Of a stretch of DNA of 64,000 nucleotides, positions 38,113 through 48,191 are shown one piece after another. Made by a program: the position numbers and the translations under genes. Origin of the DNA: Klebsiella pneumoniae (GTDB lineage: Bacteria > Myxococcota_A > UBA796 > SXON01); the NCBI GenBank assembly GCA_945861635.1, contig CAMAWH010000003.1, positions 118,608 through 182,607 of the forward strand, given 5' to 3'. The notes beneath the pieces were generated by a model. It saw nothing but the letters and a program-made list of their open reading frames with translations. It was not told the origin of the DNA and did not search any database. Position 1 is the first letter of the stretch. Every line of letters starts with the position of its first letter.

Positions 38113-38239
38113 GGCGACGCGCGCCCAGCACAGCCCGGCCCATGGCCTGCAGCTCGAGCGTGGATGTCCGAAGGATCCGCCGAACGCGGTCGGCCTCGGC
38201 GAGACGTTCGGCAAGATCCGCAGGCGTGATGTGCATCAA
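38057..38239 (-). CDS. small ORF immediately upstream of and overlapping the nucleotidyltransferase
   Basis: 60 aa MMHITPADLAERLAEADRVRRILRTSTLELQAMG...; position only, no recognised family. Confidence 0.35.
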   Translation of the reverse strand: MMHITPADLAERLAEADRVRRILRTSTLELQAMGRAVLGARRRDRSDRSDSARDPRGEGL

Positions 38240-38275
38240 GGCGGAGCATACCCGACTGGCGGGGGGTTGGGTCGA

Positions 38276-38404
38276 TCACGGCCGGACCGGGTGGCCCACG
38301 GGTGGGTCGGAGAGGGTGAGGAGGGCGGTGTTGGATGCATCGCGATCGTAGGCGCCGGGCTCCACCACGGCGCTGCACCCGTGAACCAGCGATAACGCAA
38401 GCAT
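38276..38404 (-). CDS. possible short lipoprotein
   Basis: MVATMLALSLVHGCSAVVEPGAYDRDASNTALLTLSDPPVGHPVRP: lipobox-like LVHGC. Confidence 0.35.
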   Translation of the reverse strand: MLALSLVHGCSAVVEPGAYDRDASNTALLTLSDPPVGHPVRP

Positions 38405-38629
38405 GGTAGCGACCATCGACACACCATATCCACTCCGAAGACAGGCGGAAGCTGAGCGCGCAGCGGCTACCCGTTCAACCTCCCAATCGTCCGTGCCTTC
38501 CATCGTTTGGCATTCGACCCGGCGGGACATTCCTCGTCGGCGCGAGCGAGATGGCTTCTTCCTTCGCGCGGAAAGTTTCTACAATGTCGCCTCGCCTCCT
38601 CGACGACGATGAATGACGGAACCTGACGC

Positions 38630-39736
38630 CTACCGCGCCGGCCTCTCCGCCACCAACTCAAGATCAAACCCGAGGTCGCTCGACGCGACGCTGGCCTGAT
38701 GGACCTCCACCGCGATCGTGTTCGCGCCCTCGACAAGCGTGGCAGGATCGATGTCGTAGCGCCAATACGCCTCCTCGTTGACGCCGCTGGTACTGACCGA
38801 CGCGAGCGTCGTATCCGTGACATCCCCCGGCGCCATGTTCACGCGCACCAACTCGGCACCGTTCACGTACACAACGGCGCCGTCATCGCGAAGGAGATTT
38901 ACGTACGCCTCCGTCACGGCAGCCACCGCGCGCAGCTCAACGGCGGCCCGATAATAGGACGTCAGGAATTTGTTGTTCTCGTCGGGCCCGAAGCCAAGCG
39001 CCGTGACCTGATAAGCGTCGCCATACCCAAGTGGCCCCGGACCCGCGGCCCACAGGCTATCGTCAAAGCCCGCTGCATTCCAGCCCGCCGGCGCAGCGCC
39101 CTGGTCGTAGTACCGCCAAGTGCTACCCCGTGGAATCGCCACCTCCACATCCTCCGGTAACGCGACGTTGGACGCCCCCGGTGTCCCGCGAAAGGACGTA
39201 GAAAAGCACCCCTCGCCCACACAGCAATCGGGCACCCGGGCGACAGAGAAGTCCGGAGGCACGGCACCATACGTCACCTCGCTGCCCCGCCCATCCGGCG
39301 CGTAGAGGGTGACCGTCCCCCCGGCGCTCGCCAGAGTGGCGGCCACGTGCGCGCCCAGGAGGTCGACCAAGCCATCCGCCCACAGCAGGAGGTACCCGCC
39401 CGCGGGCACCGCCAACCCATCCGATACCTTCGTCTTCGGTCGGTCCTGCGCCTTGTCACCCACAGCCCAACCGTCGAGCGACACCGCCGTGTCGCCCGGA
39501 TTGTGCAGCTCCACCCAGTCGGCGTATGCGCCAGTCTCATCGGCGACCACCGCCTCATTGTCCGCCATGAATTCGTTGATGCAGAGCTCCAACGGAGGCG
39601 GCGGAGGCGTATCGGTATCCGTCGAGCCACTATCGCGGACCCCGGAGTTCGCCGTGCGGTCGGCCGCGCGCTCCACGCCATCGGCGGCCACGTGAAACTG
39701 GCCCGAAGCGCACGCCATCATTGCGAGAACCAGCAT
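38630..39736 (-). CDS. lamin tail domain (LTD) lipoprotein
   Basis: MLVLAMMACASGQ lipobox; LELCINEFMADNEAVVADETGAYADWVELHNPGDTAVSLDGWAVGD; second domain GSTWRYYDQGAAPAGWNAAGFDDSLWAAGPGPLGYGD. Confidence 0.88.
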   Translation of the reverse strand: MLVLAMMACASGQFHVAADGVERAADRTANSGVRDSGSTDTDTPPPPPLELCINEFMADNEAVVADETGAYADWVELHNPGDTAVSLDGWAVGDKAQDRPKTKVSDGLAVPAGGYLLLWADGLVDLLGAHVAATLASAGGTVTLYAPDGRGSEVTYGAVPPDFSVARVPDCCVGEGCFSTSFRGTPGASNVALPEDVEVAIPRGSTWRYYDQGAAPAGWNAAGFDDSLWAAGPGPLGYGDAYQVTALGFGPDENNKFLTSYYRAAVELRAVAAVTEAYVNLLRDDGAVVYVNGAELVRVNMAPGDVTDTTLASVSTSGVNEEAYWRYDIDPATLVEGANTIAVEVHQASVASSDLGFDLELVAERPAR

Positions 39737-39740
39737 TCCG

Positions 39741-41036
39741 CTACAGGCCCCACCACGAGCGCATCGTGTCGTTTCGCGTGGCCACCCAACTGCGCATGTA
39801 CTCCTGCCATCCGGGAATGTCCGCGGCCGCACACTCCCGGCGCGGATCGGCGACGGCCAGATCGTTCGCCAGAACGATGTACGCCTCCAGCTTCCCGGGC
39901 AGATCGAGGGCCTCCACCGCGGGAATCAGCTCCGCCATCGCCGCCTTCTGAGCCTCCAAACACGCCGCATCTCGCCAACACGCTGCCGCCACCGACCCGC
40001 GCGGCGTCGCCCAATTCATGCCCCAGTCGTAGTCGTTGAGAAAACCATAGTCCAGATCCCAAGGGAGAATCTCGGCGCGGCCATCCTCCGGATCAAAGTA
40101 GACGCGGTAGTTGTTGGTGTTCAGCGCGTAGCCGTCATTGTGCCCAACCCACTGCTCCGCGGCAAGTTCGCGATGCACCTCGGTCCAATCGATCACGGCA
40201 TCACTCACCGGCGCCCACTGATCGGTGCCGGCAGCCGTCAGCACCGCATTCGACACACCCGCGATGTCGGCGTGCGCAACGTCCGTCCCTTCTTCCAACT
40301 GGTACAGCTCATCCACGCCGAGCCCGAAATCCAACAGCGTGTAATTGTATCCCCCGTACCAAACGTATTTTCCATCATACAGGTTGCCATCGGGCAGCGT
40401 ATAGTGCCGCTTGAGAAAGCGATCGTCCGGCGTTTCCAGTACAACGTAGAGTCCGTAGGCGACACTGTTCACCGTGACGGCAGCGTACGCGGTACGCAGC
40501 GACGGCACGCCGACCGCGGCAAACACCTGATACCCCAGCATCTCCTTCAGGTAGGAACAATCCACCACCGCGTTGTTGAGCGAGAGCTCCTCGAGCCCGT
40601 AGAAGCGTTGGTCGGGCGTGAATTCATTGAAGCTGATCTTGAACTTGGGTTTTGCCGTGACTACCCGAAAGGAGCCAATCTTTCCGCGCAGGCGCACACC
40701 GATGTTCGGCATTTCCACCCCGTCGTACTGTAGATCGGCCAGGGCAAACGTGTACGGGCTGGCCTCCAGGGCGGCGAGCGAATCCGGCGGGATGCGGATG
40801 TCAACCTGATGAACAACCGTATCGTCAAAAACCCAGTCGTCGAGCCCCTCGTCCGACAATCCGGGAGCTTCCTCCTCGGTGACTGGCATCTCTACCGCCT
40901 CCGAGTCCCGCCCGCCAACCTCCTCGGCCGTGTCCTCACTTCCGTCCGTTGCGAGTCGGGGACTCGGGCCGTCCGCGCCCACGCTCGTGACCGTCTCTGA
41001 GCAGGCCACCACCAGACTCAGTGCAAAGCCGCCCAC
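39741..41036 (-). CDS. CotH kinase family lipoprotein (CotH-1)
   Basis: LSLVVACSE; VVHQVDIRIPPDSLAALE, GVRLRGKIGSFRVVTAKPKFKISFNEF, LSLNNAVVDCSYLKEMLGYQVFAAVGVPS, EILPWDLDYGFLNDYDW. Confidence 0.9.
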   Translation of the reverse strand: MGGFALSLVVACSETVTSVGADGPSPRLATDGSEDTAEEVGGRDSEAVEMPVTEEEAPGLSDEGLDDWVFDDTVVHQVDIRIPPDSLAALEASPYTFALADLQYDGVEMPNIGVRLRGKIGSFRVVTAKPKFKISFNEFTPDQRFYGLEELSLNNAVVDCSYLKEMLGYQVFAAVGVPSLRTAYAAVTVNSVAYGLYVVLETPDDRFLKRHYTLPDGNLYDGKYVWYGGYNYTLLDFGLGVDELYQLEEGTDVAHADIAGVSNAVLTAAGTDQWAPVSDAVIDWTEVHRELAAEQWVGHNDGYALNTNNYRVYFDPEDGRAEILPWDLDYGFLNDYDWGMNWATPRGSVAAACWRDAACLEAQKAAMAELIPAVEALDLPGKLEAYIVLANDLAVADPRRECAAADIPGWQEYMRSWVATRNDTMRSWWGL

Positions 41037-42313
41037 GCGCGCACCTCCGCTGGGCGCGTCGCCAGCAGGTTTTCGACGCAGGCGGCGTGCTCCTCGAAGT
41101 CCGCAAGCGAATAATGGCTGCGAGGATCGCTCGCGACATACGGTTGGATCAAGTCATGGATTTCCTGCAAGCGACCGACAGCATCCAGGGTTTCAAACCA
41201 GTCCGCGCGCGCCGCGACATAGGTCGCCAATTCGCGGACACAACTGGCACTCTGGTGACACCGAGCCGCTACCAAGCCTTCGATGTAGGTATCTGGATCC
41301 ACGGCATACTGATTGCAATGGGGATAGGACCACGGTCGGTACGAAAATCCAAGATCGGCCGACCACGGAATGAACGCCCAGTTGTCCGCAATTGGCTGGT
41401 GGTACAGGCGATAGTTGGACCGGTCATAGCTGTAACTATCCCAATGTCCCAACAGGATCTCCATCGCCAGAAAGTCGAAGAATCGCGCATGATCCATGTG
41501 AGGCAGAAAGGCGTCATCCCACCTCTCCCCCCGCGTCACCGCGTCCGCACACAGCGCTTCGAGGGCGTCATCATTCCCCTCGTCGTCCTGCTCCTTCTCG
41601 AAGCAGGATGGCGCGTCAAAGTCACAATCCTGATAGTCATTTTCGTACATGTTCCCGTTGGGTTCGTCGAACCAGATCGCCAGGAACTCTCGGGTCGGCG
41701 GTTCGACCACCGTGTAGAGTCCATAGTCGGTCGTATTGATGGTCAGGTGCGCATAGGAGAGCCGCGCGGCGGGCAATCCCGCATCCCGCCAGAATCCGTA
41801 GGTGAGCGCCTCGGACATCATCATCGGGTCGAGGATTTGGTTGTGCAGGTTGAACTTGGAGTGGCCGAGCACCTCCGCACCGTCCACCAGGAATTCGGCG
41901 TCTACCTTGAACGACGGCTTGTCGTTCAGTTCCGTCCACGTGCTGGACCCCTTGATGTGGATGCCGACGGTGAATTGCTCTCCATCAATATCGACTCCCG
42001 CTTCCGTGTAGCGCTCAGGATTGCGCCGGAGATCGTCGAGTCCGTCACCCGAGAGCGTCAAGGTGATCTCGTGGACGAACCCTTCTACGTACAATCTCTC
42101 CTCCCCCTCGTCGGGCGGATCCGTATCTCCCGTGTCGCCGCTATCCTTCCCGCCCGAGGTGTCCCCCGGGATCGATTCCGCACTATCGGCGTCTCCCGGG
42201 AGGTCCTGCGACCGGTCGGCGCCGCCTCCAGACGAAAGCACGACGGGGCTGGCAGTACAAGCGAGGGCGAAGAGCACGGCCCCACTGTACCCGAGCGGAT
42301 GCGAACCCGTCAT
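41018..42313 (-). CDS. CotH kinase family lipoprotein (CotH-2)
   Basis: LFALACTAS; GIHIKGSSTWTELNDKPSFKVD, HSKFNLHNQILDPMMMSEALTYGFWRDAGLPAAR, FIPWSADLGFSY; ATGA overlap with upstream gene. Confidence 0.9.
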   Translation of the reverse strand: MTGSHPLGYSGAVLFALACTASPVVLSSGGGADRSQDLPGDADSAESIPGDTSGGKDSGDTGDTDPPDEGEERLYVEGFVHEITLTLSGDGLDDLRRNPERYTEAGVDIDGEQFTVGIHIKGSSTWTELNDKPSFKVDAEFLVDGAEVLGHSKFNLHNQILDPMMMSEALTYGFWRDAGLPAARLSYAHLTINTTDYGLYTVVEPPTREFLAIWFDEPNGNMYENDYQDCDFDAPSCFEKEQDDEGNDDALEALCADAVTRGERWDDAFLPHMDHARFFDFLAMEILLGHWDSYSYDRSNYRLYHQPIADNWAFIPWSADLGFSYRPWSYPHCNQYAVDPDTYIEGLVAARCHQSASCVRELATYVAARADWFETLDAVGRLQEIHDLIQPYVASDPRSHYSLADFEEHAACVENLLATRPAEVRAWAALH

Positions 42314-43578
42314 AAGCCCGAGGTCCACCCTGCGGCCCAGTCTTCGGTGCCGAACGCTCCAACATGATTGGAGACGCTGGCGTCCGCGTTGGCGGGGTCC
42401 AGAGCCGGCGAACCAGTGGCCGGCATGTACCCCGACAACATCGGATCCGCCGAGGTGATCATCGCCCCGTACATTGTTGCACTTACGCTGTCACACGTCG
42501 CATCCCCGCCATGCACCATCAGGTGGGAGAGCGTTGCGGTCACCGTGGCGTCGGCGTTCACACCGCAATCCACGCCGGCCAACAGCACGTTGGCGAATAC
42601 CCCGCCGCTGCCGTCCTTCAGGGCGAGCCCGGCCGCCGTGGCGCCGTGGATGGTCACATTCGTCACCCGTGGCGCGGAGCGAGGTTCCGAATCCACGCTG
42701 GCAACGTCGGGATCGCGATTTCGCCCGTCGATGCCGTTTCCACCACTCGTCCGAGCATACAACTCGGAGATGGCACCGGCAAAGCCATCCTGCCACTGCA
42801 CCGCCTCATCCGGCGCATCGAGCGCAATGATGCGATTGAGCGAAACGGTGCCGCCCGAAAGGTGGATGGCATCGTCCGCCACATCGCTGATCTGCACGTG
42901 GTCGATCGAGGTGCCAAGCCCAACATCGGTCAATTGCAGGCCATCCACCTGGTACGTGAGCGACGAGTCGTGGACATGCTCGATCCGCACGTACTGGACC
43001 ACGCCGCTGGAGTCGTTGGAATCCCCGCCCACGTTGTCCGCGCCCGGCGCAAGCCCAACCACGCGAAGTCCGCCCCATCCCTCCCCGTCCTTGGTTCCTG
43101 CGAGTGAGGTGAAAACAATCGGCGCGCCCGCCGTGCCTACGGCGTTTATCCACGCACCGGCCCGGACGTTGAGCGAGCCGGCATCCTTGCCATCGGCGGG
43201 AGGCATGCCGATCACGGTTGTACCTGGGAAGATCGTCAACGTGACGCCCCGCTCCACGCCAATCCACCCCAAAAGGCGAACGCTGTCCTGCGGGCACCAA
43301 GTCACGTCTTCATAGAGTGCGCGGGTCAGCTCAAACGACCGCGCGGCGCCGGAGCAATCCGTGGGCTCGGCGCTATCGCCGGAGTCGGCGTCCGCGTCGG
43401 CGTCAGCGTCCGCGTCGGCGTCCGCGTCGGCGTCCGCGTCGGCGTCGGCATCGGCGTCGGCGTCGGCATCTGCGCTCGTATCCGCATCATTTTGGTCGCG
43501 ATGGCCGTCGTCGTCGTCATCGTCGTCGCGGGGGCCTTCCGGGGAGTTTGCGCAGGAAAACGCGAGGAGGAGGATCAT
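42310..43578 (-). CDS. lipoprotein with (DA)n linker and parallel beta-helix-like domain
   Basis: MILLLAFSCANSPEGP lipobox; DDDDDDDG then (DA)n; LNVRAGAWINAVGTAGAPIVFTSLAGTKDGEGWGGLRVVG; VTIHGATAAGLALKDGSGGVFANVLLAG. Confidence 0.82.
   Translation of the reverse strand: MILLLAFSCANSPEGPRDDDDDDDGHRDQNDADTSADADADADADADADADADADADADADADADSGDSAEPTDCSGAARSFELTRALYEDVTWCPQDSVRLLGWIGVERGVTLTIFPGTTVIGMPPADGKDAGSLNVRAGAWINAVGTAGAPIVFTSLAGTKDGEGWGGLRVVGLAPGADNVGGDSNDSSGVVQYVRIEHVHDSSLTYQVDGLQLTDVGLGTSIDHVQISDVADDAIHLSGGTVSLNRIIALDAPDEAVQWQDGFAGAISELYARTSGGNGIDGRNRDPDVASVDSEPRSAPRVTNVTIHGATAAGLALKDGSGGVFANVLLAGVDCGVNADATVTATLSHLMVHGGDATCDSVSATMYGAMITSADPMLSGYMPATGSPALDPANADASVSNHVGAFGTEDWAAGWTSGL
43384..43479. 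repeat. hexanucleotide microsatellite encoding Asp-Ala repeats
   Basis: Tandem gtcggc / gtccgc units read directly; encode (DA)n on the minus strand. Confidence 0.9.
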
Positions 43579-43612
43579 GGCGCAATTGTACACCATAGGA
43601 CATGATGGCGAA

Positions 43613-44752
43613 ATGCTGTTGCTGCTGCTCGCCGCCTGCGGAAGCGAACTCGCGCCGTCCGACACCGACCCGCCGCTCAACTGTGCGGCCGTTGCCGACG
43701 CCGGAAACTATACGACGTTCTTCGCGCCGGCCGCGGTGCGCGAAATTCGCATGACGATGAGTGAATCTGCGCTGAACGGACTGAAATCCGACCTCCGCAC
43801 GTACGCGCTTGGCGATGTTGAGATCGACGGCACGTTGTATCCTGACGTGGGCATCCGCCTGAAAGGGAACTCCAGCTTCGACGACTTCTCCGGCAAGCCT
43901 GCCTTTAAAATCAAGCTGAGCGAGTATTGCCCGGGCCAGAAGCACGCCGACCTGAAGCGCCTGACGCTCAACAACATGACGACCGACGCCAGCCAGTCCC
44001 AAGAACTGGTCAACTATCAGGTCTGGATGGCCGCCGGATTGATGGCTTCGCAGGCGAACTATGCACGTGTCTACTTCAACGAGGAGTTCTTCGGCCTCTA
44101 TACCAACGTCGAGAGCATGGACAAGCAGTGGTTGAAACACCGGTACGACGATGCCACTGGCGACCTCTGGGAGGCCGGTGACTCCGCAGACTTCGATGCC
44201 GAGCACATCAACGGATGGTCGCTGACGACAGGGGATGGAGACACGGACGTGATCGCGAACGTTGCCGCGGCCCTCCAGCAGGATGGCAGCGTGTACGACA
44301 ACGTCGGCGCCTTTGTGAACATGGACCAATTCCTCGCGTACTGGGCATGGAAGTCGATCGTTGGGGACGACGACGGGTACCCGTGGAACCTCAACGACGT
44401 GTTCCTCTACGGCAACCCCAGCAATGCGAACCGACTCGAATTTTCGCCGTGGGGATTCGACGAGGGATGGAAGGACTATGTGCGCTGGGACAACGCATCC
44501 AGCGCGCTCTCCGATGCCTGCAAGGCCGACGCGGGCTGCGCGACTCGGCTGAAGGAAACGCTGGCGACGGCGCTCGACGCGTTTGACCGTATCGACGTCC
44601 TGGCGTTTGCGCGGGCCGCTTGGGGCGTATCGGATGCGTACCTGCCGGACGACGGACGCCGTCCCTTCACCCCGGCCGAGGTGGAGGCCGCGCGCGTCGC
44701 GTTGGAGGCCAGCATCCTGGGCCGGTCCGAAGTCGTTCGCGGTCGGCTGTAG
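43613..44752 (+). CDS. CotH kinase family lipoprotein (CotH-3)
   Basis: MLLLLLAACGSE lipobox; VGIRLKGNSSFDDFSGKPAFKIKLSEY, RLTLNNMTTDASQSQELVNYQVWMAAGL, FGLYTNVESMDKQWL, FSPWGFDEGW. Confidence 0.92.
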   Translation: MLLLLLAACGSELAPSDTDPPLNCAAVADAGNYTTFFAPAAVREIRMTMSESALNGLKSDLRTYALGDVEIDGTLYPDVGIRLKGNSSFDDFSGKPAFKIKLSEYCPGQKHADLKRLTLNNMTTDASQSQELVNYQVWMAAGLMASQANYARVYFNEEFFGLYTNVESMDKQWLKHRYDDATGDLWEAGDSADFDAEHINGWSLTTGDGDTDVIANVAAALQQDGSVYDNVGAFVNMDQFLAYWAWKSIVGDDDGYPWNLNDVFLYGNPSNANRLEFSPWGFDEGWKDYVRWDNASSALSDACKADAGCATRLKETLATALDAFDRIDVLAFARAAWGVSDAYLPDDGRRPFTPAEVEAARVALEASILGRSEVVRGRL

Positions 44753-44770
44753 ACGGAGATAGACGCTACC

Positions 44771-45984
44771 GTGCTCCCCCTCCTCTCGCTGCTCGCCTGC
44801 GCTGGCCCTGCGGACCCCGCCAACGTCGATGGTGACGCGATCGAGAAGGGCGCCGACGACCCCGTGTGGGACCCTCGGACACTGCCAATCTACTGGCTTA
44901 CGTTGCCCGACGATTGGAAGGCTCAGTTGACCGCCGCAATCCCAAGCGAGGATGAATATTGCCTGGACCGTACGACCATCCTTGGCCGGTTGGACTATGA
45001 CAATCCCCAGTCGGGGGGTACCGATCACTTCAACGACGTGGCCGTCCGCTTTCGGGGTCACTCCACCCTCCAGGGGAGTGAGCGCCTCGGGTTCAAGCTG
45101 CTGTTCGACACCCTCGACCCCGACGCCCGCTTCTACAACGAGAAGCACATCAATTTGCTTGGAGTCGATGGCGATGAATCCCTGCTGAGTGAGCGGCTTG
45201 CCCTCGGCCTCATGGACGCGCAGGGCGTGCCGGCCGGCCGCGTGATCCACTCCCGCGTATTCGTCAATGATGAGTTCCTCGGCATCTTTCCGGTCAGTCA
45301 GGAACCGGACGATCAGCCCTTCGTGGACGATCACTTCGTGAAGGAAAGCGGCCATTTGTACAAGGTCGAAGGGTACTGTGGGGGCACGGCGGACTTTGCG
45401 TACGAGGGAGAGGATTACGACGAGTACGACAAGAAATACGTGGCCAAAGCCGGCACGTTGGCAACCGACGTGACGACGGACCTCGTTCCGCTCCTGAACT
45501 GCGTCGCGGGCAACGACGCCGCCCTGCAAACCTGTTTGCCGACACACATCCAATTGGAGGAGTGGCTCGCCGAAATGGCCGTGGACGCCGTGCTTCCCGA
45601 CATCGACGGGCTGGCGGGGGCCGGGCAGAACTTTCTGATGTACAACGACCCGGTGACGGGCACGTTCGTCGCGTATTCGTACGACAAGGACCAGGCGTTC
45701 AACACTGACACTCTGGAATCCGACTCCATCTTCGACTTCCATCCGGAGTGGGCAAGCCCGCCCGAACTGACGACGCGAATGCGGGCGATCTGGAAGTCCG
45801 AATATTGCGCTCAGGTGACGAGCGTGATCGACGACTACGCCAAAATACCCGCTCAGATCGATGATCTTGTCGATTTTCTATCTCCGTACATGGCCACCGA
45901 CCCGATCCTTACCGTGGACGCGTGGACCGGCGAAGCGGGCCAGATCCAAACCACGATCACCAACCGTGTTTCCGGCCTCCGCGA

Positions 45985-46009
<25 letters not shown>
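44771..46009 (+). CDS. CotH kinase family lipoprotein (CotH-4)
   Basis: LLSLLACAGPA; VAVRFRGHSTLQGSERLGFKLLFD, HINLLGVDGDESLLSERLALGLMDAQGVP, FLGIFPVSQEPDDQPFV, FVAYSYDKDQAF. Confidence 0.88.
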
Positions 46010-47421
<1,412 letters not shown>

Positions 47422-47446
47422 CTGGCGAATGTACTACGATCCGCGA

Positions 47447-48187
47447 ATGATCCGCACCGAACGAAACGGACCCGTGTGGACCATTGTGATGGACCGCCCC
47501 GAACGGAAGAACGCCGTCGATCGCGCGCACGCGGATGCGCTAGCGGAGGCCTTTCGCACCTTTGAGGCCGATCCTGCCGCGAACGTCGCGGTGTTGTGGG
47601 GCGCCGGTGGCACTTTCTGTGCGGGTGCGGACCTGCAGGCCATCGCAACGGGAGAACCAAACCGTTTGGCGGAGGAAGGGGACGGGCCAATGGGCCCTTC
47701 CCGCATGCGGTTGACGAAGCCCGTGATCGCGGCCGTGGAAGGGTATGCCGTGGCCGGGGGGCTGGAACTGGCGTGCTGGTGCGACCTGCGGGTGGTGGCC
47801 GACGACGCCACGATGGGCGTCTATTGCCGACGATGGGGAGTGCCGCTGATCGACGGCGGCACCGTTCGCCTGCCCCGCATCATCGGACTTGGCCGGGCGC
47901 TAGACCTTGTCCTGACGGGGCGGCCCGTCCTCGCAGCGGAAGCGCTCGCGATCGGACTCGCCAACCGTGTGGCCCCGCGCGGGAAGGCGCGTGAGGCCGC
48001 GGAGGCACTTGCTGCCGAGTTGTCCGGCCTGCCGCAAGCATGCATGCGTGCCGACCGCGCCAGTGTGCTGGAGGCGATCGCCCCCGCCGAGGGCGACGCG
48101 CTGTCCGCGGAATTCCGGCGCGGAGTCGAGGCGCTGGCGCGCGGGGGCGCGGCAGGGGCGGCGGCGTTTACAAAACGACAGCGGTAA
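47447..48187 (+). CDS. enoyl-CoA hydratase/isomerase (crotonase) family protein
   Basis: MIRTERNGPVWTIVMDRPERKNAVD; GTFCAGADLQ; KPVIAAVEGYAVAGGLELACWCDLRV. Confidence 0.93.
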   Translation: MIRTERNGPVWTIVMDRPERKNAVDRAHADALAEAFRTFEADPAANVAVLWGAGGTFCAGADLQAIATGEPNRLAEEGDGPMGPSRMRLTKPVIAAVEGYAVAGGLELACWCDLRVVADDATMGVYCRRWGVPLIDGGTVRLPRIIGLGRALDLVLTGRPVLAAEALAIGLANRVAPRGKAREAAEALAAELSGLPQACMRADRASVLEAIAPAEGDALSAEFRRGVEALARGGAAGAAAFTKRQR

Positions 48188-48191
48188 CGGC

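Noticed and set aside
43517-45742. 741 aa minus-strand ORF
   Set aside because: Antisense to two clear CotH-family genes (CotH-3, CotH-4); translation is Arg/Val/His-rich with no motifs, typical of high-GC shadow ORFs.
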